A stretch of 64,000 bases of DNA from Microbulbifer yueqingensis (GCF_900100355.1 NZ_FNFH01000001.1:634963-698962); one strand, 5' to 3'; counted from the first letter of the stretch, positions 17,128-26,918 are shown. Translations and numbers: made by a program. Notes: generated by a model from the letters alone, not told the origin.

Positions 17128-18213
17128 TCACCCGTCACCGACGTTCAGCAGCTTTCCGTACAGCACATCCAACTGTGGAATTATTGCATCCAAGCTGAAG
17201 TTCATATCAAATTTTTTCAAGGCAGCCTCACTCAGCCGCCTATTAAGATCTCGATCCTCAATCAAAGCTATGATCGATCCTGCCAAGGCATTTACATCAC
17301 CAGCCTCTACTAATAAACCATCCTCATTATGCGTAATCGCATCCGGAATCCCTCCAGCGAAAGTAGAAACTATGGGGATACCAGATGACATTGCTTCTAG
17401 GATCCCCATAGGAAATCCTTCATTATAACTCGGCAAACAATATACATCCGCTTCCGAAATTAGTCTTCGCTTTTTTTCCCCAGAGACCCAGCCTAAAAAC
17501 TCTACCTTCTCCTGCAAGCCCAGAGCTTGCACCTCTTGAATGTACGGCTTGATATTTCCGTCCCCACCCAATTTTAAGCAAGCGTTAGGGTGAATGCGCA
17601 CCACCTGAGCAAAGGCTCTAATTAACTCCAGAACCCCCTTGCGTTGCCCAATGCGACCTAAAAATAGAACCAAACCCGGCCGCACTTTAGCGCGGCTCAC
17701 TGTCATTTTCGGGACAGCGTTGTATATAACCTGAACATGGTCAGATTTATGCAGAGTTGACTTTGCCCAGGTTATCCAGTGACTGGATAGAACTATTACG
17801 GAGTCAGCCAGATCAAAGGTCCTACGAATATGCTTCTGCCATCTAGAGTTACATTCATCAGAATAAAACTCACGAAATTCAGCACCGTGAAGGTGTATAA
17901 TGACCTTCCCGCCTAACCATTTAACCAGCCGAACGATTAGAGATTTTCGTATATAGCTTCCCCGGGAGGCCATGTGAATATGAACAAGGCCGATACGCCG
18001 AAAAATCAAATAAAAAAATAATTTTACTAAAGCGCTTATGTATAGAAACCCAGCACCAAGGAAACCGAACTTATTTTCACCGCGGTGCGTAACTATAAGC
18101 CTGACATTATGTTTTTCAAGAAAACCACTTTGGCGATAACTGTCTAAAACTGTTGAAATACCGCCAGCACCACTAATATCTGTGGCTAATGTGAGGTTAA
18201 TCAACTTTCTCAA
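17128..18213 (-). CDS. GT4-family glycosyltransferase
   Basis: 361 aa GT-B enzyme. The N-terminal acceptor domain starts with TLATDISGAGGISTVLDSYR. The C-terminal donor domain has GRIGQRKGVLELIRAF, GDGNIKPYIQEVQALGLQEKVEFLGWV and the E-x7-E signature in LPSYNEGFPMGILEAMSSGIPIVST. It transfers a sugar from a nucleotide donor to the lipid-linked repeat unit at the cytoplasmic side. Donor and acceptor are not readable. The start is a TTG at 18213 preceded by GAGG, two bases after the CapK-like gene stops, so the two genes are probably coupled. Confidence 0.88.
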   Translation of the reverse strand: MRKLINLTLATDISGAGGISTVLDSYRQSGFLEKHNVRLIVTHRGENKFGFLGAGFLYISALVKLFFYLIFRRIGLVHIHMASRGSYIRKSLIVRLVKWLGGKVIIHLHGAEFREFYSDECNSRWQKHIRRTFDLADSVIVLSSHWITWAKSTLHKSDHVQVIYNAVPKMTVSRAKVRPGLVLFLGRIGQRKGVLELIRAFAQVVRIHPNACLKLGGDGNIKPYIQEVQALGLQEKVEFLGWVSGEKKRRLISEADVYCLPSYNEGFPMGILEAMSSGIPIVSTFAGGIPDAITHNEDGLLVEAGDVNALAGSIIALIEDRDLNRRLSEAALKKFDMNFSLDAIIPQLDVLYGKLLNVGDG

Positions 18214-18215
18214 AA

Positions 18216-19550
18216 CTATGCCTCGATCTTGCAGATAGCTTGCTTAATTTTTCCATTGGTGGTTCTCTCCAATTTCTGAACCTTGCTTACTTTGACTTGC
18301 ATGTCTTTCCCGAGCCTATCTTTGACATTTGCGACCAATTTTAGCTCCTCATAAATATCGAATCTCGAATCAGAAACTACGTTTACGGTAATCTCTTTCT
18401 CTCGGATTTGAATAAATTGAGAACCTAAAATACCTCCTACCCCCTTTACACATTGATCTAAAGCAAAGATTTTATGGCCACTCGATGCGAAAACAAAGTC
18501 AACTTTTCTTCCATCAATTCGATCCACCAGGGGGTATGCACGCCCACATGGGCAACTATTCTCTTCAGACAATATGACATGATCACCAGTCTTATAGCGA
18601 ATCAAAGGATAATAAAAGTTATTAAAATTCGTACCTACTATCTCGTAAGTACCATCACCACAATCTAGAAACTCCACATCGGAGTAGTCGGTCAGTACGT
18701 GATAGCGCCCGTATTCACAGTTAGCTATGGCCGCCACTCTCTCAAACAGGCCGTACCAGTCATATACTTTACATTGAAAACGCTCCTCAACCAGCTCCCG
18801 ATCTGCCGTTGTCAAACACTCAGACGACGTAACTATCGACTTAATTTTCCCCGGATAGTAATCCCCTATAGAAGCTAGGTATTTCGCCAATGCTGTAATA
18901 GAGGAGGGATAGGTTTGAATAATGTCGACCCCGTATTCCACTAGCGCCTCAATATAGAGAGGCATGGCTTCCTGCGTCATATGAAAGGAAGAGAGCAGGA
19001 TCATGTGCTCAAATTTCGAATAGCGCCAATAGGGGGGCGCTTTCTGCTCTACAGGGACTATCAGGTCACCGCGTATCCATGCCCGCCTGTCGCCTTGTTC
19101 AAAGCCTGCCCATTTCAGATGGCGAGAGATAAAAGCTTGCTCCCGAATAATAGACTCCATTGACTGCGGAATCACAAGGGGGGAGCCGGTCGTACCGCTA
19201 GTACTACCTTTCACCAACACGGTAGGTTTTATCTTGCTTCGAAATCTGAAAGGAGAAGCGAGAACATCTGCTTTCGAGATAATTGGGAAGACAGATATAG
19301 TAACCTTTGATGTGTCGCCACTCCTGAAAAACGCATCAACGTTTGTTATTGCGTTTTTCAATACCAATTCCCGCCTTTTTTTAGCATATAAGGAAAGTCG
19401 TTGGGGATCCTTCTCATTAAGAACAAGCTCCGAAAGAATGCGATCCTTTTGGCGGGTTTCTCTGAGAAGCTTTCTGAGTAAGCCTCGGCAGGAAACGATG
19501 ACATTTTGCAACCAAACTGGCGACTTCCTATAAAATAAACTTGAAAACAT
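18216..19550 (-). CDS. CapK/PaaK-like adenylate-forming ligase
   Basis: 444 aa from the ATG at 19550, which has GAGG five bases upstream. The AMP-binding loop is STSGTTGSPLVIPQS, with further family blocks in TYPSSITALAKYLA, YDWYGLFERVAAIANCEYGRYHV and RYKTGDHVILSEENSCPCGRAYPLVDRIDGRKVD. The C-terminal lid is LERTTNGKIKQAIC. Relatives (phenylacetate-CoA ligase, coenzyme F390 synthetase, CapK) activate a carboxylate as acyl-AMP and pass it to CoA or an amine. In capsule loci they probably activate an acid that decorates or amidates a sugar. Exact substrate is unknown. Confidence 0.85.
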   Translation of the reverse strand: MFSSLFYRKSPVWLQNVIVSCRGLLRKLLRETRQKDRILSELVLNEKDPQRLSLYAKKRRELVLKNAITNVDAFFRSGDTSKVTISVFPIISKADVLASPFRFRSKIKPTVLVKGSTSGTTGSPLVIPQSMESIIREQAFISRHLKWAGFEQGDRRAWIRGDLIVPVEQKAPPYWRYSKFEHMILLSSFHMTQEAMPLYIEALVEYGVDIIQTYPSSITALAKYLASIGDYYPGKIKSIVTSSECLTTADRELVEERFQCKVYDWYGLFERVAAIANCEYGRYHVLTDYSDVEFLDCGDGTYEIVGTNFNNFYYPLIRYKTGDHVILSEENSCPCGRAYPLVDRIDGRKVDFVFASSGHKIFALDQCVKGVGGILGSQFIQIREKEITVNVVSDSRFDIYEELKLVANVKDRLGKDMQVKVSKVQKLERTTNGKIKQAICKIEA

Positions 19551-19685
19551 CAAAGCCTCGCGCTCTATAGACGCCAGCTAACCCGGCAGAAAATTTATAA
19601 AGATTCAACGTTTATGCAGCTTAAACTAATACCCAAAGCGTTCGCTCTGGACACTATAAAGGCGGAATACCCAACTTCCGATCAC

Positions 19686-20984
19686 TTAAACAGATCCCCT
19701 CTCAGCAGGCTTTTGAACACTATCGTAATTCAGAGCGAGTCTCTGATTTTGAACGAACAATCCTCTCAATAGCAGTGCGATGTAAATATACTGAATATAG
19801 CGATGCCCCGAGATATTAATACTTTCGCCAGCCAAGGAACTTAGGAAAAAAAATATAATCACGAATAAAGTATAAAAAGCCTGTCCACGCATATGCTTGT
19901 CATATGCTTGCAATAAGAGACAGAGAAATAGACTGTAAAGAATCGTGCCCACTACACCCAGGTTGACCAGCAGCCATACTACGTCATTGTGCGTCGATGA
20001 TTGCATCGTTTTTTCCTGCCCGCGGAAAACCTCCATGATCGCATTCGACGAAAAGTTTAGTCCATTACCGAAAATATAATTTGCGATTCCTTCCGAAGCA
20101 AACGCGTCCCATGCGATTCCCGCCAACACGAACCTTCCCTCGAAGAATTCCTCGCTCTCTTGTCCTTTTCCAACGAAAGGTATATCTGAGAGCCTATCCA
20201 TAACCCTATCAGGAAAGAGCAATGTAACCACTACTACTGAGAGCACCAAGCCCAAAGTGGCCATCCACAGCTTTTGAAAACGACCGGTAACAAAGAGGTG
20301 GAGAAATATAAAAATTACAATACACAGTATAAATGTCCTTGTGAAATTCGATGCAAGACCGGCAAGCACCAAAAAAAACAGGACTGTCTCTAATCTTGAG
20401 ACCGTTCCAACAGTGTACCAGCGATAATAAATTAATAGAGATATAGACATAAGGGATGCTGACCCACCAATACTCATTAGCAGGCCACGCGGCCTCAGTG
20501 CCTCCCCCCCCGCCCCCCAATATTGGTCTAGTCCAAAGAAGCTCATAGCTGCCGCTGGGCTAGCAATATACGCACTCGCCTGTACGAGAGTATAAAGCGC
20601 GCATATCGCCCCCAGAATAAACAACCTCCGCTCAAACCGTATCAATCGCATAGGGCACGCAACAGTAAGAAAAGCGAAAAATATTACGAACCCGCCAAGT
20701 ATCCTTATAAAGGTTGCGACATCCTCGGCGACATCATGTCCAACTGGAATGCGAACAAGGCAATTCAACAAAAATGCCACCGCAGACAAAAACAACAATA
20801 AATATGAGCGTTTGACGCCACGTAAAAGTACTATAAAAAAAGCAAAAAATACTACTAGTAATCCTATCCCTCTCGAAGCCTGCTCGCCATAGGGGAGAGC
20901 TTTGATTAATGGATATAAAAGATACCAGCTGACAATGATATTAAGCAGCCACTCAACTAAATTGTCACCAACTTTTAAACGCAT
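19686..20984 (-). CDS. Wzy-like polysaccharide polymerase (O-antigen ligase/polymerase family)
   Basis: 432 aa, very hydrophobic, about 11 membrane helices with one large periplasmic loop (around residues 260-330: IPFVGKGQESEEFFEGRFVLAG, FGNGLNFSSN, STHNDVVWLLVNLGVVG). The THND-V-W-L motif is typical of the O-antigen polymerase/ligase domain. It should join flipped repeat units in the periplasm. It overlaps the flippase gene by 20 bp. An unusual C8-G-C6 run (20504-20518; G-rich on the coding strand) encodes part of QYWGAGGEALRPRG and stands out in this AT-rich gene. Confidence 0.85.
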   Translation of the reverse strand: MRLKVGDNLVEWLLNIIVSWYLLYPLIKALPYGEQASRGIGLLVVFFAFFIVLLRGVKRSYLLLFLSAVAFLLNCLVRIPVGHDVAEDVATFIRILGGFVIFFAFLTVACPMRLIRFERRLFILGAICALYTLVQASAYIASPAAAMSFFGLDQYWGAGGEALRPRGLLMSIGGSASLMSISLLIYYRWYTVGTVSRLETVLFFLVLAGLASNFTRTFILCIVIFIFLHLFVTGRFQKLWMATLGLVLSVVVVTLLFPDRVMDRLSDIPFVGKGQESEEFFEGRFVLAGIAWDAFASEGIANYIFGNGLNFSSNAIMEVFRGQEKTMQSSTHNDVVWLLVNLGVVGTILYSLFLCLLLQAYDKHMRGQAFYTLFVIIFFFLSSLAGESINISGHRYIQYIYIALLLRGLFVQNQRLALNYDSVQKPAERGSV

Positions 20985-22176
20985 CTTTTTTCCACGTTAC
21001 AATTAGTCCGAGGCTCAAACCGTAGGTTGCTATATACAGCGCTGCCGCGCCCAATAAACCATAGAACTGAATCACCATCGAAGTTAGTGAAGCGAGAATT
21101 GCTACCGCAATCAGCGATGAGACCATTACAACACGGTATGAGCCCATGCCGAATAAGTAACTAGAGAGAACGCCATAGAGAAAATCAAATACGGCACCCA
21201 AGATTAGGATCGCGAGGCAGGTAAATGCCATTTGATATTCGGTTAGTTCAAAGCGCTCAAGGAGAAACAAGAAGTTTTTATTGCCTTGTACGTAGTAGAT
21301 GGTCAGTGACAAAAAAGCTGAAGAAACAATCATCCACAATAATTTTTTCCCATAACCAGATAACTTTAGAGCATTAGTTCCAGCCAAGGGAATAATCGCT
21401 CTAGAAACTGCAGAAAAAAGCATTTTGGGTAATGAATAAAATACGATTGCCAGATCGAAACTCGCTGCGTAACCTTTATCTACCAAATAGAGGCTTTCTC
21501 TTAGAAAAAAGAAATACGCTAAAAATATAATAGAGCAGGCTACAAATTTACCCCCATCCATGAGTAAAAGCCATATCGCGCTGAGATACGGACCACATAT
21601 CGATATTGCAAGCGTACTTTTACGAACGATAAAAAATAGAGTTATGACAGAAGCGAGTAGCTGTGCTGAAAATAGATACAGAGCATCTAAATAGCCACAA
21701 GCCAATATTATCACTGTGACTATTAGCTTGCATATAGCGTCTATAGATTCTATCTTCGCCACCTCATATGATTCACCTCTTGACAGCGCGCCACCCGCAT
21801 ATATCGCGATAAGCCCTTGGAAAAGAAAACCAAAAAATAACACAAACAAGAGAGCTTGCTTCGGCTTACCAGCTTGGTCAATATCAAGTCGGCCAGTAAA
21901 AAGGAATGAGCAAATAGCAGACAGAAAGACTACTAATATAATAGCCGCGGGGACGTATGCGGCCAAGCCTCGTGCCCTATAGTGCCCGCGGGAAAGGGTG
22001 GCAGCCATATTAAATGTGGAGAGAGGTAATAGCGTTAAAAATAATGCGAACATAATACTGTAGTCGGCATAGCTGCTGACGGGCAAGCAAAACACCAATA
22101 ACAGTTTGGTGGAAAGTGCTATCGCTCTTACTGCAATCGAGCCATAAATGAGAGGCACTACTACTCGGGAAATCAT
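20965..22176 (-). CDS. Wzx-like oligosaccharide flippase (MATE/MOP superfamily)
   Basis: 403 aa from the ATG at 22176, which lies two bases after the stop of the upstream glycosyltransferase. The frame is also open to a TTG at 22221, but the ATG places the first helix (VVVPLIYGSIAVRAIALSTKLLLVF) at the N-terminus as expected. About 12 hydrophobic segments and a conserved central RESLYLVDKGYAASFDLAIVFYSLPKM region support a Wzx-type lipid-linked oligosaccharide flippase. It moves the undecaprenyl-linked unit across the inner membrane for Wzy. Flippases diverge strongly, so identification rests on topology and on position next to wzy. Confidence 0.78.
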   Translation of the reverse strand: MISRVVVPLIYGSIAVRAIALSTKLLLVFCLPVSSYADYSIMFALFLTLLPLSTFNMAATLSRGHYRARGLAAYVPAAIILVVFLSAICSFLFTGRLDIDQAGKPKQALLFVLFFGFLFQGLIAIYAGGALSRGESYEVAKIESIDAICKLIVTVIILACGYLDALYLFSAQLLASVITLFFIVRKSTLAISICGPYLSAIWLLLMDGGKFVACSIIFLAYFFFLRESLYLVDKGYAASFDLAIVFYSLPKMLFSAVSRAIIPLAGTNALKLSGYGKKLLWMIVSSAFLSLTIYYVQGNKNFLFLLERFELTEYQMAFTCLAILILGAVFDFLYGVLSSYLFGMGSYRVVMVSSLIAVAILASLTSMVIQFYGLLGAAALYIATYGLSLGLIVTWKKDAFKSW

Positions 22177-22178
22177 GC

Positions 22179-23210
22179 TTATGCAGTTAACGTCAAAATT
22201 CGCTTGGTTATTTCGGACCAAGAATGCTCTGCGCCAACTTTTGTAGCCTGCCCGCCATCCTGCAGAACTAATTTTATTTGATAAGCAATCTGATCAGCAT
22301 CATTTTCCACAACATATAAGCCTTCCGCATTAATCTCCGGTATCCCGCCGAATTTTGATGCGATAACGTTTGTTCCACTTTCTAATGCTTCCAGTATCAC
22401 CATCGGCATGGTATCTTGATAAGTAATATGACAGTGTATCAAAGAATTTCTGTATATAGTGGTAGGATCCTGGAGACCTGAAAACAGATGAATTCGACCA
22501 ACTAACCCCTTCTCGGAAATTAACTTAACCACTCTTTCCGAGAGGGCTCCACCTCCAACAACTACTAGATCAACGTCCACGGCCGGGTTTTCGGCTAGCT
22601 TGGCATAAGCTTGAATCAGGAGTTCGAGCCCCCTTACTTTTTCAGCGTACTCCATAACCCCAACATAACTTATATAGCGCTCGGGAAGTCTCAGAGCTAA
22701 TTCCGCGCTGGGATTCTCCGAAACTGTTACTCCGGTCATCAGAACTTCAGCGTTACTGTATCGCCGAGAGAGCTCCCTACAGTATTTATTTTTCAAATAT
22801 TGAGAAATAAACAACACTTGAGAAGCTGACATGTCCAAGGCGAGGAAAATTAGATTCCGTAACTCATTATTACCCAGTGGAATGTCAGAGTGCTTATATG
22901 CGAATACAGATACTTTCTTAAAACTAAAAACCCTTGCGTATAAAATCGCTGCCAACTGTAGGTACCAAGCGCAGTGACAATGTACGCTATCCGGCCGTTC
23001 CCTTACTAGCTCCCGTAGTGCCCTGTAAGTCTTCCCTAGCCTAGAGCTGGGCCATTTAACCAGTTTATCTTCTTTGTCTGGAGAAATGACTTTAACTTTG
23101 CTCCTGAACCCTACGACCATTTCACGCTCTATAGCCTTCACATAGGTAGATATACCGCCTAAACGCTCATAAAATGTTGACAAGAGTACAATTTTTGCTG
23201 GCGTTCTCAT
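22179..23210 (-). CDS. GT4-family glycosyltransferase
   Basis: 343 aa from the ATG at 23210, which shares an ATGA overlap with the wecC stop. A GT-B enzyme: N-terminal LLSTFYERLGGISTYVKAIERE, then GVMEYAEKVRGLELLIQAYAKL, VVVGGGALSERV and the C-terminal motif TYQDTMPMVILEALESGTNVIASKFGGIPE. The canonical first Glu of E-x7-E is replaced in QDTMPMVILE (Q/D-x-E), a small deviation seen in some GT4 members. Donor sugar is unknown. The head-to-tail overlap with wecC suggests co-translation with the UDP-ManNAcA pathway. Confidence 0.86.
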   Translation of the reverse strand: MRTPAKIVLLSTFYERLGGISTYVKAIEREMVVGFRSKVKVISPDKEDKLVKWPSSRLGKTYRALRELVRERPDSVHCHCAWYLQLAAILYARVFSFKKVSVFAYKHSDIPLGNNELRNLIFLALDMSASQVLFISQYLKNKYCRELSRRYSNAEVLMTGVTVSENPSAELALRLPERYISYVGVMEYAEKVRGLELLIQAYAKLAENPAVDVDLVVVGGGALSERVVKLISEKGLVGRIHLFSGLQDPTTIYRNSLIHCHITYQDTMPMVILEALESGTNVIASKFGGIPEINAEGLYVVENDADQIAYQIKLVLQDGGQATKVGAEHSWSEITKRILTLTA

Positions 23211-24472
23211 CGAAACAAACCACACGTGTCGATCACATATTTTTGAGCGAGCTTTGTAAGATCTAAGGATTTGAATTCACGATGAGCTACTAGCCCCACG
23301 ACAATATTGGATTGTTCGACAGCTTCGTCAGGGGTGACAAGGTTGACTTTGTCGGCTAGAGAGTCAGGCAGGCTGTCAATATTAGGCTCCGATACCAGGA
23401 TCTCGGCTATTTCCGTTTTAACAAGATGCTCAACGATTCTTAAGGCCGGGCTCTCTCGTAGGTCATCGATATTTGGCTTAAAGGAAAGCCCCAAACAAGA
23501 CACCACTGGCTTCTTAAATTCGTCGGCTGCTTTAGTGACCAAATCAATTACGTGAGCTGGCTTTTCGTCATTTGTATGCCTGGCTTGCTTTATGAGCCTA
23601 GCCTCGTCAGGACAACTATCAACAATAAACCATGGGTCGACGGCGATACAGTGGCCACCCACACCGGGACCCGGTTTGAGGATATTAACTCGAGGGTGGC
23701 GGTTAGCGAGGCTAATGAGTTCCCATACATTAATTTTTAGCTTGTCACATATCATCGAGAGCTCATTGGCGAAAGCAATATTCACATCCCGAAATGAGTT
23801 TTCGGTAAGTTTTGCCATTTCGGCAGTGCGAGCACTGGTGACGATACACTCCCCCTTTACAAAGGTCTGGTAGAGCTCAATCGCCTTGTCACTGCAAGCC
23901 TTTGTCATACCGCCGATTACCCGATCATTGGCGACCAATTCCTGAAGCACATAGCCGGGGAGTACTCGCTCTGGGCAATGAGCCACTTTGATATCGGCGC
24001 TATCACTTTTTGTCTGAGGGAAACTCAGGTCCGGGCGTTCTTCCTGTAGCCACGCGGCCATCTGCTCGGTGGCACCCACCGGCGAAGTGGACTCAAGAAC
24101 AATCAGATTCCCTTTTTCCAACACCGGCGCGATGGACTTGGCTGCGGCCTGAATGTAAGAAAGGTCAGGCTCTTTGGAGCCCCCTTCCGGTGTTTCTTTA
24201 AAAGGTGTGGGAACAGCAATCATGAACGCATCTGCCGGCTCGGGTTCCAGGGTGGCACGCAGTTTTCCGGTATTCACCACGCCGTGCACGATGATATCCA
24301 GATCCGGCTCGACAATATGAATACTGCCGGAATTGATGGTATCGATGACTTTCTGGCTGACATCCACACCTATGACGTCAATGCCGCGAGAGGCAATGAC
24401 GGCGGCAGTGGGCAGACCAATGTATCCCAAGCCAATTACAGAGACACGCTTGAATTCGGATGCCTTAGCCAT
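23207..24472 (-). CDS. wecC: UDP-N-acetyl-D-mannosamine dehydrogenase
   Basis: 421 aa, normal length. It has an N-terminal Rossmann loop [15 protein letters not shown], central [17 protein letters not shown] and the catalytic cysteine in [17 protein letters not shown]-terminal UDP-binding domain has [21 protein letters not shown]. It oxidises UDP-ManNAc twice with NAD+ to UDP-ManNAcA in the cytoplasm. The gene overlaps wecB by 8 bp, as expected for two consecutive steps of one pathway. Closely related dehydrogenases act on UDP-GlcNAc or UDP-GalNAc (WbpA/WbpO types). The partner wecB favours the ManNAc form. Confidence 0.9.
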   Translation of the reverse strand: MAKASEFKRVSVIGLGYIGLPTAAVIASRGIDVIGVDVSQKVIDTINSGSIHIVEPDLDIIVHGVVNTGKLRATLEPEPADAFMIAVPTPFKETPEGGSKEPDLSYIQAAAKSIAPVLEKGNLIVLESTSPVGATEQMAAWLQEERPDLSFPQTKSDSADIKVAHCPERVLPGYVLQELVANDRVIGGMTKACSDKAIELYQTFVKGECIVTSARTAEMAKLTENSFRDVNIAFANELSMICDKLKINVWELISLANRHPRVNILKPGPGVGGHCIAVDPWFIVDSCPDEARLIKQARHTNDEKPAHVIDLVTKAADEFKKPVVSCLGLSFKPNIDDLRESPALRIVEHLVKTEIAEILVSEPNIDSLPDSLADKVNLVTPDEAVEQSNIVVGLVAHREFKSLDLTKLAQKYVIDTCGLFR

Positions 24473-25583
24473 TGTTCACAATTTCCTCGATAATTCTTTG
24501 ACAGGCTTTTCCATCACCATATGGGTTATGGGCAAAGCTCATCTTTTCGTATTCTGATTGGTCATCCAGCAGATCAATGGTACCGGTGACGATTTTCTGG
24601 ATATCTGTGCCGACCAGCTTGACCGTGCCGGCCTCGACAGCTTCAGGTCGCTCGGTGGTATCACGCATAACCAGTACTGGCTTACCCAACGACGGGGCCT
24701 CTTCCTGGACGCCGCCGGAATCCGTAAGGAGTATATGGGCCTGGTTCATCAGGTAGACAAAGGGCAGGTAGTCCAGCGGTTCGATCAGGTGCACATTGCT
24801 CAGTCCGCTGAGATGGCGATTGACTGGTTCCTGGACATTTGGGTTCAGGTGGACCGGGTACACCACCTGGACATCTTCCCGACCGGCGATTTCCCGGATG
24901 GCGTGGCAGATGTTTTCAAATCCTGCGCCGAAGCTTTCACGGCGGTGCCCGGTAACCAGGATCAGCTTCTTGTTCCGGTCCAGGAAGGGAAACTGTGCTA
25001 CCAGCTCACCCTTGAGGTGATCATCAGCCTCAATTTTGGTCACAACCTCCAGCAGTGCATCGATGACGGTATTGCCAGTGACGACTATGCGCTCTGCGCT
25101 GATGCCCTCAGCCATGAGATTTTCGCGAGCCCCCTGGGTGGGCGCAAAATGGTATTGGGCGATGGCACCGGTGAGTTTGCGGTTGGCTTCTTCCGGCCAG
25201 GGGCTGTAGATATTGCCCGTACGCAGGCCCGCCTCCACGTGGGCAACCGGTATCTGCTGGTAATAGGCCGATAGGGTAGTTGCCAGGGTGGTAGTGGTAT
25301 CGCCGTGAACAAAGACTCGTTCCGGTTGGAAGTCAGCGAGTACTTCTCTCAGGCCCAGAAGGATACGGGATGTGATGTCGTACAGGTCCTGCCCGGCCTT
25401 CATAATGTTGAGGTCGTATTCCGGTGAAATCCCGAACAGGTCCAGAACCTGGTCGAGCATCTCCCGATGCTGGCCGGTGACGCAGACCCTGGCTTCGAAT
25501 CGGGAATCTTTCTGCAGAGCATTGACCAGCGGCGCCATCTTGATGGCTTCCGGGCGCGTCCCAAATACAACCAACACCTTCAT
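24465..25583 (-). CDS. wecB: UDP-N-acetylglucosamine 2-epimerase (non-hydrolysing)
   Basis: 372 aa, full length. Starts [20 protein letters not shown]. It also has [114 protein letters not shown]. These are the conserved blocks of WecB/MnaA epimerases. It makes UDP-ManNAc from UDP-GlcNAc, which wecC then oxidises. It is the first gene of the minus-strand polysaccharide cluster, so the cluster promoter should lie in the gap before it. Confidence 0.95.
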   Translation of the reverse strand: MKVLVVFGTRPEAIKMAPLVNALQKDSRFEARVCVTGQHREMLDQVLDLFGISPEYDLNIMKAGQDLYDITSRILLGLREVLADFQPERVFVHGDTTTTLATTLSAYYQQIPVAHVEAGLRTGNIYSPWPEEANRKLTGAIAQYHFAPTQGARENLMAEGISAERIVVTGNTVIDALLEVVTKIEADDHLKGELVAQFPFLDRNKKLILVTGHRRESFGAGFENICHAIREIAGREDVQVVYPVHLNPNVQEPVNRHLSGLSNVHLIEPLDYLPFVYLMNQAHILLTDSGGVQEEAPSLGKPVLVMRDTTERPEAVEAGTVKLVGTDIQKIVTGTIDLLDDQSEYEKMSFAHNPYGDGKACQRIIEEIVNNG

Positions 25584-26252
25584 TCTTATTTCTTCCGTTT
25601 TCAGTTCTGCATCTCAACACTGGCTGTCGGCGCTAGTGGTGAATATCACACCAGCGGCACTGTGCGAGCACTCTTAACCGGTAATACCGTGAGCGGTAAG
25701 GAGAGGAAATAAGATTGGCAGTCCCGCACGTAAACTCAGCGCGCGCGGCGTGGTGATAGGATCTCAGCGGTGTTTCCCCAAAAAACACCCGCAGGCACAC
25801 AGCTCAAAGGCTGAGCGAAAGGCATCCCCCAATCTTACCTCCCTTACCTGTCACTCATCCTTTTTCGTCTTTTTTGTGGCTTTGAGCGACCAGCTCCCCA
25901 AGCAGATCTCACCACAACTGTGACAGGCTTTGCACTTTAGCGGCTCACCGTTTTATTTCAATACATAGTGAAAGGTTTTAGCCCAGTGGGCCATGTTTTT
26001 CGGTGACTGCGCGCCCACGCCGGTCACACTGTTCTTTTTTTATCCAGCGCTTCTTCTTTCCAGCGCTTCTTCTTTAAGGTTTCCGGCGCATGTTTTTTGG
26101 AGTGGCGCAGCGAGCATTGAGTAACCCCCACTCGCCCGGTACTCCAGTGCCAAACTTTACTCCGTTCATTGCCATTTGCCAGACCCGGGTGCTTACAGAG
26201 GATTACATCAGTGGGGACCTGTTCCTTTTACAGGCTATGTTCCTGTTTAGGC
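25584..26252. other. Divergent intergenic region between wecB and lapG
   Basis: About 670 bp separate the first gene of the polysaccharide cluster from the plus-strand lapG, so promoters for both directions are expected here. I looked for a JUMPstart/ops element (GGCGGTAGCG) and found none. No gene is supported. A short repeat of TTCTTCTTTCCAGCGCTTCTTCTTT sits near 26050. Confidence 0.5.
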
Positions 26253-26918
26253 GTGCTGCGACAGGCCCGCGGGTTTGGATTGCCGGCCGTTTTTTGTTCG
26301 CTGCTGGCGACCGGAATGTTGTGGGCATCGAGGGAGGCACTGTTACCGGCGGGACTGGCAGAGAATATGAGCACGCGCTATGGCGCCGGGGCCAGTGAAC
26401 GGCTGCACCGGTGGGAGGCGGTGGTGCTGGGCGAGCGCGGCAGCCATGGGGCGGAGCGGCTCGGCTCGGTGAATCGGTTTCTCAATCGGATGACGTTCGT
26501 GAGCGATCGGGAACACTGGCAGCTGGCGGATTACTGGGCCACCCCGGCGGAGTTCCTGGCCACCGGTGCCGGGGACTGTGAAGACTACGCCCTGGCCAAG
26601 CTGTTCAGCCTGTACCTGGCCGGCACGCCACTTTCACGGCTGCGGCTGATGTATGTGGAGGCACTGCCGCAAGGGGAGCCCCATATGGTGTTGCTCTACA
26701 CGCCGGAAGGTGGCGAGCCGCTGGTGCTGGATAACCTCAACGGTGAGATACTGCCGGCGAGTGCCCGCACAGACCTGCGGCCGGTATACAGCTTCAACGG
26801 CGCGGGGCTGTGGCTGAACAACCAGCCCGGTGGTGAGAAGCCGGTACCCCGCTACCGGGGATCGCGGCTGTGGGACAACGTGGTGGCACGGATGCGGCGG
26901 GAGGGGTTCGACCTCTAG
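26253..26918 (+). CDS. lapG: LapG-type transglutaminase-like cysteine protease
   Basis: 221 aa from the GTG at 26253. The frame is open to a TTG at 26169 with no ribosome binding site, so the exact start is uncertain. An N-terminal hydrophobic stretch (GFGLPAVFCSLLATGMLWA) sends it to the periplasm. The catalytic triad is clear: C109 in GAGDCEDYALAK, H144 in GEPHMVLLY and D160 in LVLDNLNG. LapG-family proteases need calcium and clip the N-terminus of giant LapA-like adhesins unless held by the c-di-GMP receptor LapD. No giant adhesin is in the window. The next gene encodes a LapD-like sensor fragment. Confidence 0.85.
   Translation: MLRQARGFGLPAVFCSLLATGMLWASREALLPAGLAENMSTRYGAGASERLHRWEAVVLGERGSHGAERLGSVNRFLNRMTFVSDREHWQLADYWATPAEFLATGAGDCEDYALAKLFSLYLAGTPLSRLRLMYVEALPQGEPHMVLLYTPEGGEPLVLDNLNGEILPASARTDLRPVYSFNGAGLWLNNQPGGEKPVPRYRGSRLWDNVVARMRREGFDL

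Noticed and set aside
20209..20520. A 103-codon alternative frame inside wzy
   Set aside because: It overlaps wzy in another frame and looks like the frame reached by slipping at the G-run, not an independent gene.
25584..26252. JUMPstart/ops element before the polysaccharide cluster
   Set aside because: No GGCGGTAGCG-type sequence found on the cluster's strand; a short GTGAGCGGTAAGG on the other strand is a chance partial match.
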